A stretch of DNA of 35,114 nt. It comes from DATDMG01 sp036518955 (lineage in GTDB: Bacteria > Actinomycetota > Actinomycetes > Actinomycetales > Kineosporiaceae). Of the stretch, positions 23,630 through 30,841 are shown piece by piece; within the stretch, counting starts at the first letter, position 1, and each line of letters starts with the position of its first letter. The stretch is taken from assembly GCA_036518955.1 (NCBI GenBank), contig DATDMG010000111.1:1-35114 (forward strand). Reading direction: 5' to 3'. The notes below the pieces were generated by a model. The model had not been told where the DNA came from. It made no database searches and saw only the letters and a list, made by a program, of their open reading frames with translations. The position numbers were made by a program, and so were the translations under genes.

Positions 23630-24412
23630 ATGATGGCTGGCGTGGCGGTGCAGCGCGGACGGCCCAGGGGCCCGACCGGGTCCGTCGTGGCCCGGGCGCT
23701 GCGCCTGCTCGAGGCGTTCACGCCGCAGCATCCGGCCCCGACCCTGACCGAGCTGGCCCGCCGCACCCGGATGCCGCTGTCCACCACCCACCGGCTCCTG
23801 GCCGAACTGCTCGCCTGGGGCGCGGTGGAGGAGGCGGACGACGGCCGCTACCGGATCGGGTTGCGGCTGTGGGAGGTCGCCTCCCTGGCCCCACGGGGTC
23901 AGGGGCTGCGCGAACTGGCGCTGCCGTTCCTGCAGGACCTGTCCCAGATCACTCGGGAGAACGTGCAGCTGGCGGTGCGCGAAGGCACCGAGCTGGTGTT
24001 CGTCGAACGGATCGCCGGCACCGGCGCCGTCCCGGTCCTGACCCGGGTGGGCGGCCGGTTCGCGCTCACCGCGACCGGGGTCGGGCTGGTCCTGTTGGCG
24101 CATGCGCCGCTCGAGATCCAGGGCGAGGTGCTCGCCGGGCCGATCGAGCGCTACACGCCGTGCACGGTGACTGATCCCGAGGTCCTCCGCCGGGTGCTGG
24201 CCGACGTCCGGACCAGCGGCTTCTCGGTGAGCGACCGGCAGGTCACGATGGATGCCCTGTCCGTGGCGTCGCCGATCCACGACCGGCGGGGGCACGTCGT
24301 CGCCGCGGTGTCCCTCGTCGTCCGGTACGGCAGCGTCCCACCCCACACGCTGGCCCCCCTGGTCCGGACCAGCGCTCGGGCGATCTCCCGGGCGTTGGCC
24401 GGCAGCGGATGA
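23630..24412 (+). CDS. IclR-family transcriptional regulator
   Basis: A 260-residue regulator. The N-terminal winged helix-turn-helix (about 15-80) includes SVVARALRLLEAF, LTELARRTRMPLSTTHRLL and GRYRIGLRLWEVA, all typical of IclR proteins. The C-terminal effector-binding domain follows (about 90-255) with GTELVFVERI, LTATGVGLVLLAHAP and VSVASPIHD-type text. The start is set at ATG 23630 because GGAGGA lies six bases before it; an in-frame ATG at 23606 lacks a site. It is directly upstream of the Rieske oxygenase operon on the same strand. IclR regulators often control adjacent aromatic-degradation genes, so control of 24509-26819 is likely. Confidence 0.92.
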   Translation: MMAGVAVQRGRPRGPTGSVVARALRLLEAFTPQHPAPTLTELARRTRMPLSTTHRLLAELLAWGAVEEADDGRYRIGLRLWEVASLAPRGQGLRELALPFLQDLSQITRENVQLAVREGTELVFVERIAGTGAVPVLTRVGGRFALTATGVGLVLLAHAPLEIQGEVLAGPIERYTPCTVTDPEVLRRVLADVRTSGFSVSDRQVTMDALSVASPIHDRRGHVVAAVSLVVRYGSVPPHTLAPLVRTSARAISRALAGSG

Positions 24413-24418
24413 TCGTCC

Positions 24419-24433
24419 TTCCATTTTTCGGAA
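24419..24433. promoter_or_regulatory. Palindrome TTCC-N7-GGAA before the Rieske operon
   Basis: TTCCATTTTTCGGAA is an unusually AT-rich island in this DNA, with 4-base arms, seven bases after the IclR stop and 75 bases before the oxygenase start. IclR-family operators are short palindromes of this kind. It is a candidate site for the regulator encoded just upstream. Confidence 0.4.
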
Positions 24434-24508
24434 CATCGCTTCAGCGGACCGGACGCCGTTCCCACCATGGTCACACCCCGGTCACCCAGGATCCCAGGGA
24501 GTGCCTCG

Positions 24509-25627
24509 ATGAGTACGATCCCCCGCAACCAGTGGTACGTCGCGGCCTGGGGCCGCGAGATCGGCGCCGACCTCTTCGCGCGGACCATCTGCAACGAGCC
24601 GATCCTGTTCTGGCGTACGCGCGCCGGCGCGGTGACGGCGCTGTCGGACCGGTGCGTCCACCGCCGGTTCCCGCTCTCCCAGGCACCCAGCCGGCTGGTC
24701 GACGACCAGGTCGTCTGCGGGTACCACGGCTTCACCTACGGCGCGGACGGCGGGTGCACCGTCGTCCCGGGCCAGACCCGGGTGCCGCGAACGGCGAAGC
24801 TGACCCGCTACCCGGTGGTCGAGCAGGATGCCTGCGTGTGGATCTGGATCGGCGACCCGGCGAAGGCAGATGCCACCCGCATCCCGCGTGCCCCCTGGCT
24901 GGACTCGCCCGACTGGACCACGGTCAACGGGATGGAGCCGCTCCAGGCCCGCTTCGGCCTGCTGCTGGACAACCTGCTGGACCTCTCGCACGAGACCTAC
25001 CTGCACGCCGGCTACATCGGCACGCCGGAGGTCGCCGCCACCCCGATCACCACCGAGGTCGACGAGGACGCCGGCATCGTCTACGTCTCCCGGCGGATGG
25101 CGGACGCCGAGTGCCCGAGTTTCTACGCGGACTCCACCGGCATCCGCGGTCGGATCACCCGGTGGCAGGACATCGAGTTCACCCCGCCGTGCCTGTACAA
25201 GCTGCACTCGCGGATCGCTCCGGCGGGCGTGCTGCCGCGCGAGGACGGCTCCGACCCGGACGCCTTCCACGTCGAGGTCGTCTATGCGATCACCCCCGAG
25301 ACGGAGCACAGCACGCACGACTTCTGGTCGGTGTCGCGCGACTTCGCCCGGGACGACGACACCGTGTCGGAGTTCCTGGCCACGAACAACCGGACCGTCG
25401 TCCTCCAGGACGTCGCCGCGCTGAACGTCCTGGAGCAGGTGATCGCGAGCGAGCCCGCCGGTTACCAGGAACTGTCGATCAACATCGACACCGGCGGCCT
25501 GGCGGCCCGCCGGATGATCGCCCGGATGGTCGCCGACGGCCGGCCCGCGGACGCCGCGCAGCCGGCGGCCACCCGGCCGGCCGCCCGGCAGGCGGAGCCC
25601 GCTGCCCGGCAGGCCGTGCTGAGATGA
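24509..25627 (+). CDS. Rieske non-heme iron oxygenase, VanA-like
   Basis: A 372-residue oxygenase component of a two-component Rieske monooxygenase (vanillate O-demethylase-like class). The Rieske cluster ligands are Cys49-x-His51 and Cys70-x2-His73. The mononuclear iron site is in the catalytic domain at NLLDLSHETYLH (Asp158, His161 and His166). The opening RNQWYVAAWG is the standard start of the VanA group. Enzymes of this type O- or N-demethylate or hydroxylate aromatic and other ring compounds using electrons from a partner reductase, which is encoded at 25839. The Ala/Arg/Pro-rich C-terminal tail (about 345-372) is not part of the fold. AGGGAG lies seven bases before the ATG. The substrate is not predictable; vanillate is only one option. 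Confidence 0.9.
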   Translation: MSTIPRNQWYVAAWGREIGADLFARTICNEPILFWRTRAGAVTALSDRCVHRRFPLSQAPSRLVDDQVVCGYHGFTYGADGGCTVVPGQTRVPRTAKLTRYPVVEQDACVWIWIGDPAKADATRIPRAPWLDSPDWTTVNGMEPLQARFGLLLDNLLDLSHETYLHAGYIGTPEVAATPITTEVDEDAGIVYVSRRMADAECPSFYADSTGIRGRITRWQDIEFTPPCLYKLHSRIAPAGVLPREDGSDPDAFHVEVVYAITPETEHSTHDFWSVSRDFARDDDTVSEFLATNNRTVVLQDVAALNVLEQVIASEPAGYQELSINIDTGGLAARRMIARMVADGRPADAAQPAATRPAARQAEPAARQAVLR

Positions 25628-25842
25628 GCGACGTGGTGACCAGCCCGCCCGGCGACGTCGGGCGGAACCCGCCCGTCCTGCAGGGGCAACACGTCTACCG
25701 GGTCCACTGGGCGCTCGGCACCGACCGGCTCCACGCGATGTGCTTCTGCGGAGCCGACCGGGAGTTCGAGGAGCCGATCGAACTCTGGAACTGGCTGCAC
25801 GCGCACCCGGAGGGGCACCGGCCGCCGGCGGTGACCCGATGA
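25624..25842 (+). CDS. 72-residue cysteine protein of unknown function within the Rieske operon
   Basis: I do not recognise a family. The protein overlaps the oxygenase stop by ATGA at its start and the reductase start by ATGA at its end, so it is tightly coupled to both and almost certainly real. After a disordered first ~20 residues the core reads RVHWALGTDRLHAMCFCG, then a charged stretch, ELWNWLHAHPEGH. A Cys-x-Cys pair and four His could bind a metal or iron. It has no signal peptide or membrane helix. Its position between the two enzyme components suggests an assembly, coupling or substrate-presenting role; this is inference. Confidence 0.8.
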   Translation: MSDVVTSPPGDVGRNPPVLQGQHVYRVHWALGTDRLHAMCFCGADREFEEPIELWNWLHAHPEGHRPPAVTR

Positions 25843-26819
25843 CCGCGATCGTGCTGCCCGACCCGGCCCCGGGAGGGCATCTGAGCCTGCAGGTGACGCG
25901 CAAGGAGCCGGTGGCCGCCGGGGTGGTCCGGCTGACCCTGCGCCACCCGGCCGGCGGGCCGTTGCCCGTCTGGACGCCCGGCGCGCACGTGGACCTCGTC
26001 CTCGACGAGGGGCTCGTCCGGCAGTACTCGCTGTGCGGCGACCCCGCCGACACCGGCGCTCTGCAGGTCGCCGTCCTGCGCGAACCTGCCGGACGGGGTG
26101 GCTCCGCGTATGTGCACGACGTCCTGGCCGAGGGGGACACCGTGCCGGTCCGCGGTCCACGCAATCACTTCGCCCTGGTCGAGGCGGATCGGTACCTGTT
26201 CGTCGCCGGCGGGATCGGGATCACCCCGATCCTGCCGATGATCGAGGCGGTGGCCGCGGCGGGCAAGGAGTGGCAGCTGGCCTACGGAGGCCGGACCCGG
26301 CAGTCGATGGCCTTCCGGGAGGAGCTGTGCGACCGTCACCCGGACCGGGTCACCGTCCTGCCCCAGGACGAGGTGGGCCTGCTGGACCTGCCCGCCCTGC
26401 TCGAGGGGCGCGATGTGCCCGGCTCGGCGGTCTACTGCTGCGGTCCGCAACCGCTGCTCGACGCCGTGGAGCGCCACGCGGCCGGCTGGCCGGCCGGCGT
26501 CCTGCACGTGGAGCGCTTCACCCCGGCCGCCGGCGCGCTGGACGGGCCGCTGGAGGAGTTCGAGGTGGAGCTCGCGACGTCCGGCCGGGTGCTGACCGTC
26601 CCGGCCGAGCGGTCGATCCTCGAGGTCGTCGAGGACGCCGGGGTGTCCGTGCTGTCCTCCTGCCGGGAGGGAACCTGCGGCACGTGCGAGACCGGCGTCC
26701 TGGCGGGCGAACCGGACCATCGCGACTCGGTCCTGGCCGCCCAGGACCGGGCCGCCGGTGACACGATGATGATCTGCGTGTCCCGCTGCGCCGGCCGGCG
26801 CCTCGTGCTCGACCTCTAG
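25839..26819 (+). CDS. VanB-like ferredoxin reductase (FMN, NAD(P)H, 2Fe-2S)
   Basis: A 326-residue reductase of the phthalate dioxygenase reductase class. It contains an FMN-binding barrel with RQYS (61-64), an NAD(P)-binding domain with FVAGGIGITP (121-130) and CCGPQPLLDAV, and a C-terminal plant-type 2Fe-2S ferredoxin domain with SCREGTCGTCETG and the last Cys in MMICVSRC. The order FMN-NAD-ferredoxin is that of VanB. It passes electrons from NAD(P)H to the Rieske oxygenase at 24509. Its start overlaps the stop of the small cysteine protein. It ends 16 bases from the convergent thiD gene. Confidence 0.95.
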   Translation: MTAIVLPDPAPGGHLSLQVTRKEPVAAGVVRLTLRHPAGGPLPVWTPGAHVDLVLDEGLVRQYSLCGDPADTGALQVAVLREPAGRGGSAYVHDVLAEGDTVPVRGPRNHFALVEADRYLFVAGGIGITPILPMIEAVAAAGKEWQLAYGGRTRQSMAFREELCDRHPDRVTVLPQDEVGLLDLPALLEGRDVPGSAVYCCGPQPLLDAVERHAAGWPAGVLHVERFTPAAGALDGPLEEFEVELATSGRVLTVPAERSILEVVEDAGVSVLSSCREGTCGTCETGVLAGEPDHRDSVLAAQDRAAGDTMMICVSRCAGRRLVLDL

Positions 26820-26851
26820 CGCGACGGCGACCGCGTTACGCGAGCGCGCTG
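26818..26851. terminator. Possible shared hairpin between convergent reductase and thiD
   Basis: Outer arms AGCGCG at 26818 and CGCGCT at about 26846-26851 flank an inner CGCGTTACGCG at 26832-26842. The structure overlaps both stop codons and has no T-tract, so a bidirectional termination role is only a guess. Confidence 0.3.
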
Positions 26852-27663
26852 GGCCAGGTGGCGTGGAAGTGGTGGACCGGCCCGTTCCCGCTGCCGACGC
26901 CGAGCCCGTCGGCCGCCTCGATCGCCCGGGTCAGCCACGTCTTCGCATCGGCGACCGCCTCCGGCCAGCCGGGCCGCTGCGGCCGCAGCGCGGCGACGGC
27001 GGAGGACAAGGTGCATCCGGTCCCGTGGGTGTTCGCCGTCGCGACCCGGTCCGCGGCGAGCTCCCGCACCCCCTCCGGTCCGGCCAGGACGTCGACCGCG
27101 GGCAGCTGCGGACCGCCGCTGCGCGCGAGGTGGCCGCCCTTGAGCAGCACGCGCCGGGCGCCCGCCTCGAGCAGGCGCTGCGCCTGCGCACGCATCCCGG
27201 CGACGTCCGTGGCCGGCGCGTCGCCGAGCAGGTGAGCGGCCTCGGGCAGGTTCGGTGTGATCAGGTCGGCCCGGGGCAGCAGTCGGCGCACCGCCTCGAC
27301 GGCGTCCTCCGCCAGCAGCCGGTCACCGCTGGTGGCCACCATCACCGGGTCCAGGACGACACAGTCGCACCGGTAGCCGGCCAGGAAGGCCCCCACCGCC
27401 TCCGCCAGCTCGGCCGTCGCCAGCATCCCGATCTTGATCGTGTCGATCCGGACGTCGGCCACCAGCGTGCGCAACTGCTCGGTCACGAAGGCGGCCGGGA
27501 CCAGGTGCACCCCGGTGACGCCGCGGGTGTTCTGCGCGGTGAGCGCGGTGAGCACGGCGGTGCCGTAGGCGCCCAGCGCTGAGAACGTCTTCAGGTCGGC
27601 CTGGACGCCGGCTCCGCCGGAGGGGTCGCTGCCGGCGATGGTCAGGGCGATCGGAACGCTCAC
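26836..27663 (-). CDS. thiD: Hydroxymethylpyrimidine/phosphomethylpyrimidine kinase
   Basis: A 275-residue ribokinase-family enzyme that phosphorylates hydroxymethylpyrimidine twice for thiamine synthesis. The opening ALTIAGSDPSGGAGVQADLK is the ThiD signature for pyrimidine binding, and TANTHGTGCTLSSAVAA is the ATP/anion-hole region with its catalytic Asp equivalent replaced in the usual ThiD manner by Cys. The KIGMLATAE and LDPVMVATSGDRLL stretches are also standard. GTG 27663 is taken because it overlaps the thiE stop (GTGA). It is the last gene of the TPP-riboswitch operon and supplies HMP-PP to ThiE. Confidence 0.96.
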   Translation of the reverse strand: MSVPIALTIAGSDPSGGAGVQADLKTFSALGAYGTAVLTALTAQNTRGVTGVHLVPAAFVTEQLRTLVADVRIDTIKIGMLATAELAEAVGAFLAGYRCDCVVLDPVMVATSGDRLLAEDAVEAVRRLLPRADLITPNLPEAAHLLGDAPATDVAGMRAQAQRLLEAGARRVLLKGGHLARSGGPQLPAVDVLAGPEGVRELAADRVATANTHGTGCTLSSAVAALRPQRPGWPEAVADAKTWLTRAIEAADGLGVGSGNGPVHHFHATWPSALA

Positions 27664-28355
27664 CCGGCACCACCGTGCCTTCCTGCGTGTCGCCTTCCTG
27701 CCCCCCGCCGTGCGGATCGGCCGGTCGGTTCGTCGCCCGGCGGCGGGGGCGCGGCGTCCCACTCCGCCCGGAGCGCCCGGGCGGCGGCCGCCGGGTCCGG
27801 CCGACCGCAGACGGCGCTGACCACGGCGATCCCCGCGGCGCCGGCCGCCCGCACGGCGGCGACCCGGCCCGGGCCGATCCCGCCGATCGCCACGCACGGC
27901 CACGGGCTGGCCCGGACCACGGCCGCCACCCGGCGGACGCCACCCGGCTCCGCGGCGTCCGGCTTGGTCGTCTGCGGCCAGACCGGACCGACTCCCAGGT
28001 AGTCCACCAGGCCGGCGCCGGCGGACCGAGCCGCCGCCACGTGCTCCTCGGTCTGGACGGACAGGCCCAGCCAGCCGGCCGCCGGCAGCACCTGCCGGGC
28101 CGCGGCGACAGGCAGGTCGCCCTGGCCCACGTGAGCGCCGTCGGCGCCGATCGCCGCGACCAGGTGCACGCGGTCGTTGACCAGCAGCGGGACACCGGTG
28201 CCGGCCAACTGCCGGGCCAGCTCCCGGCCCAGCGCGACGAAGTCCCGGTCCGGGCAGGTCGGGTCGCGCAGCTGGACGACGGTCACTCCCCCGGACACCG
28301 CGGCCGCCACGGTCGCCGGCACGCCGAGCGCGCCGCACAGCCGGGTGTCGGTCAC
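27660..28355 (-). CDS. thiE: Thiamine-phosphate synthase; start codon uncertain
   Basis: ThiE joins HMP-PP and thiazole phosphate to give thiamine phosphate. The TIM-barrel marks are present: VVQLRDP, LLVNDRVHLVAAIGADGAHVGQGDLP, LGVGPVWPQTTKPD and CVAIGGIGPGRVAAV. The usual first strand, LYLVTDTRL, includes three residues upstream of the only normal start in reach, the GTG coding for its Val (28355), so that start would clip the fold. No ATG, GTG or TTG lies in frame between there and the thiM stop. A CTG at 28460-28458 is in frame and overlaps the thiM stop as CTGA; it would add about 35 Pro/Ala-rich residues and give 266 in all. A Gly/Arg-rich tail of about 20 residues ends the protein. Confidence 0.85.
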   Translation of the reverse strand: MTDTRLCGALGVPATVAAAVSGGVTVVQLRDPTCPDRDFVALGRELARQLAGTGVPLLVNDRVHLVAAIGADGAHVGQGDLPVAAARQVLPAAGWLGLSVQTEEHVAAARSAGAGLVDYLGVGPVWPQTTKPDAAEPGGVRRVAAVVRASPWPCVAIGGIGPGRVAAVRAAGAAGIAVVSAVCGRPDPAAAARALRAEWDAAPPPPGDEPTGRSARRGAGRRHAGRHGGAG

Positions 28356-28456
28356 CAGGTAGAGGGACAGATCGAGGGCCCGATCCGGGCGACGCGGCCG
28401 AGCGGCGACGGCCGCCGGCCGGTACGGCGCAGGCGGTTCGGGAGCCGGGCCGGCGT

Positions 28457-29260
28457 TCAGGTGAGCCGCACCCGGTCGCGCAGCTGGTCCGGCTCCAGGG
28501 CCGCCAACTCGTCGAGCAGGGCCACCGCGAAGGAACCGGGACCGGCGGTCCGGGACGCCGCGGCGTCCGCCGCGACGGTGAGGGTGGCGGTGGCCGCCGC
28601 CGCGGCGACCAGCCGGTCGTCGGTCACCGCGACGAAACCGGCGATCATCGCGCCGAGTGCGCACCCGACGCCGGTGACGCGGGTCAGCCAGGGGTGGCCA
28701 TTGGCGATCCGGACCATGCGCGAGCCGTCGCTCAGGTGGTCCACCGGGCCGCTCACCGCGACCGTGCAGCCGTACTTGACCGCCAGCCCGGCGGCCGTCC
28801 CCGCCGCCGCCTCCGGGGTGTCGACCGCATCGACCCCCTTGCCTCCCAGGCCCCCGGCCAACGCCAGCACCTCGGAGGCGTTGCCCCGCACGACCGCCGG
28901 AGCCACGGCGTCCAGGAGCTCCTGGGCGAGCTCGGTACGCCAGCCGAGCGCCCCGGCGGCGACCGGGTCGAGCACCCAGGGGGTACCCGCCTCGCCCGCG
29001 CCCCGGACCGCCTCGCGCATGCCGTCGGCGGTGTCCTCGTACGGGGTTCCCACGTTGACGAGCACCCCACCGGCGACCTGGGCGAAGGCGGCGGCCTCCC
29101 GGGCGTTGTCGACCATGGCCGGCGCGGCGCCGACCGCGAGCAGCACGTTCGCCGTCCACTGAGCGGCCACGATGTTGGTGAGGCACTGCACCAGCGGGGC
29201 ACGCTCGCGCACCCTGCGCAGGGCCGCGGCGAGCTGCTCGGCGGTCACGGTCGCGTCCAC
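28457..29260 (-). CDS. thiM: Hydroxyethylthiazole kinase
   Basis: A 267-residue kinase that salvages hydroxyethylthiazole for thiamine synthesis. Family text includes LVQCLTNIVAAQWTANVLLA near the N-terminus, AMVDNAREAAAFA, PWVLDPVAAGA, VVRGNASEVLALAG and the ATP-site VTGVGCALGAMIAGF. Length is normal. The GTG at 29260 lies inside the end of cytX (16-base overlap) and has GGGAGGA six bases upstream, which decides the start. It is the second gene of the riboswitch operon. Confidence 0.95.
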   Translation of the reverse strand: MDATVTAEQLAAALRRVRERAPLVQCLTNIVAAQWTANVLLAVGAAPAMVDNAREAAAFAQVAGGVLVNVGTPYEDTADGMREAVRGAGEAGTPWVLDPVAAGALGWRTELAQELLDAVAPAVVRGNASEVLALAGGLGGKGVDAVDTPEAAAGTAAGLAVKYGCTVAVSGPVDHLSDGSRMVRIANGHPWLTRVTGVGCALGAMIAGFVAVTDDRLVAAAAATATLTVAADAAASRTAGPGSFAVALLDELAALEPDQLRDRVRLT

Positions 29261-30642
29261 GCGGCGTCCTCCCGGTCGTCGGGTCGGTGCGCGGCGGTGT
29301 CCGCCGCGCCGGAGGGTGAGGAGCCGCCGGTGCTCGAGGCGGTGTGCCGCGCGGCGGCCGGTCGGGCGGCGGCGGCGAGGCCGAAGGCGACGGCGAACGA
29401 GGCGATCGACGCGCTGAGCCACGGCACCCCCGCCACGTGCGCCACCGCCCCGGCGCGCGACCAGAGTGCCGACCACCCGGGCACCGCGCCCGGGTTGATC
29501 AGCTGGTAGGCGGCGAAGCCGACGGCCCAGGCCGCGAGCATCGCCGGACGGGTGGGGGCGCGCCGGCTGAGGTCCCAGTCCCGGCCACGCACCCGGGCCG
29601 CCAGCAGCACCCCGGACAGCGGGACGAACACGGCGCCGATCAGGTAGAGGAACGCGGCGAACCGCTCGATGTCGACGGCGAGGGCGGCGACCGTCGTGAT
29701 CGCTCCGATGCCGATCGCGAGCGGCCGACGGTCCCACTCCGGGCGCAGGTTCTGCACCGAGACAGCGGTCGAGTACACGTTCGCGAAGCTCTGGTCGGTC
29801 TCCCGCAGCACCAGGACCGCCAGCGCCAGCACGCCCAGCGGCAGGTCGAGGAAGACGTCGAAGACCCGGCCGGGGTCCTGGCCGGCTCGGGCCAGCGCGA
29901 GCAGGCCGATCGAGTAGCACGCGATCTGGGTCCCGCCGTAGCCCACGAATCCCCCGGTGAAGGCGGCCCGGCCGGTCCGGGAGTGCCGCGAGTAGTCGGC
30001 GCCGAGCGGAACCCATGAGATCGCCACCGCCAGCGCGGCGTCCACCCCCGCCCAGAAACCCGTCCAGGACCCGCCCGCCGTGCCCCCGCCCGGCGTGGTC
30101 AGCAGTCCGGTCGTGAGCAGCACCGCCGCCGCCACCACCAGGACCAGGACGTAGCGACGCAGCAGCCGGATCATCCCGAGCGGGCGGAGGGCGAGTCCGG
30201 TGGTGACCGCGCCCGCCAGCAGCACCCCCGCCCAGCGGGGCAGCGTGCCGTGGGTGAGCGTGCCCAGGCCACCGGCGATGACGACCAGTTCGAAGGTGCC
30301 CCAGCCGAGGCACTGGGCGACGTTCAGCGCGGTCGGCACCGCCGACGCCCGACCGCCGACCAGGCCGCGCAACAGCACCATCGCCGGTGCGCCGGTACGC
30401 TCGCCGAGCACCAGGGACGCCCCGAGGACGGCGGACCCCAGCAGGGTTCCGACGACGATCGCGGTGAACGCGGCCGCCGCCGAGAGGCGTGGCAGGCCTG
30501 CCGGGGCCTGGACGGCGACGGCACCGCCGAATCCGAGCAGGCTGATGCCCAGGTTGCCCCAGAAGCCCAGCTGGTCGGCGAGCCCCAGCGCGCGGGGGGC
30601 AGGCTCCACCAGGGTACGGGGCACCTCGACCGATGCCGGCAT
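29245..30642 (-). CDS. cytX: NCS1-family permease, probable hydroxymethylpyrimidine transporter
   Basis: A 465-residue membrane protein with about twelve helices, of the nucleobase-cation-symport-1 (CodB/CytX) family. Diagnostic stretches are FWGNLGISLLGFGGAV in helix 1, NVAQCLGWGTFELVVIA in helix 3 and SWVPLGADYSRHSR in helix 6. It imports a nucleobase-like compound with a cation. Its place as the first gene behind a TPP riboswitch, with thiM, thiE and thiD following, identifies the cargo as a thiamine pyrimidine precursor. GGGAG, at the 3' end of the riboswitch, lies nine bases before the ATG. The C-terminal ~50 residues are Ser/Ala/Asp-rich and probably cytoplasmic. Confidence 0.92.
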   Translation of the reverse strand: MPASVEVPRTLVEPAPRALGLADQLGFWGNLGISLLGFGGAVAVQAPAGLPRLSAAAAFTAIVVGTLLGSAVLGASLVLGERTGAPAMVLLRGLVGGRASAVPTALNVAQCLGWGTFELVVIAGGLGTLTHGTLPRWAGVLLAGAVTTGLALRPLGMIRLLRRYVLVLVVAAAVLLTTGLLTTPGGGTAGGSWTGFWAGVDAALAVAISWVPLGADYSRHSRTGRAAFTGGFVGYGGTQIACYSIGLLALARAGQDPGRVFDVFLDLPLGVLALAVLVLRETDQSFANVYSTAVSVQNLRPEWDRRPLAIGIGAITTVAALAVDIERFAAFLYLIGAVFVPLSGVLLAARVRGRDWDLSRRAPTRPAMLAAWAVGFAAYQLINPGAVPGWSALWSRAGAVAHVAGVPWLSASIASFAVAFGLAAAARPAAARHTASSTGGSSPSGAADTAAHRPDDREDAAWTRP

Positions 30643-30648
30643 CGCGAC

Positions 30649-30740
30649 ACACTCCCTTCGCCGGTGCTAACCGGATCAGGTTCGAGCGGTCGACGGCACC
30701 AGCCGTCCTCTCAGCCCGTCGCTCGGGCTCCCGCGGTCGC
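30649..30740 (-). promoter_or_regulatory. TPP riboswitch (THI element)
   Basis: On the minus strand the sequence contains, in order, GGGCTGAGAGGAC, then GAACCTGATCCGGTTAG, then CACCGGCGAAGGGAG, the conserved pyrimidine-sensing loop, the pyrophosphate-sensing arm and the closing strand of a TPP aptamer. Its final GGGAG (30656-30652) is also the Shine-Dalgarno sequence of cytX, nine bases before the ATG. TPP binding would close the last helix and hide the ribosome site, so control is most likely at translation. No terminator is seen between aptamer and gene. Confidence 0.96.
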
Positions 30741-30745
30741 TGGTC

Positions 30746-30751
30746 ATGCTA
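30746..30751 (-). promoter_or_regulatory. -10 hexamer TAGCAT of the thi operon
   Basis: TAGCAT on the minus strand fits TANNNT and would start transcription near 30740, exactly where the TPP aptamer begins. A -35 box is not clear. Confidence 0.5.
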
Positions 30752-30841
30752 CCCGCCGGGGGGCCCGGACGGGAGCCGGGCGGGAGCCCCAGGTCGGCGC
30801 GGCGGATCCGCGGGGAGGCGGGTCCGTGTTTCCCTGGACGG

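Noticed and set aside
24509..25627. Calling the oxygenase vanillate O-demethylase (vanA) by name
   Set aside because: The class is clear, but substrate cannot be read from the motifs and no other lignin-aromatic genes are nearby.
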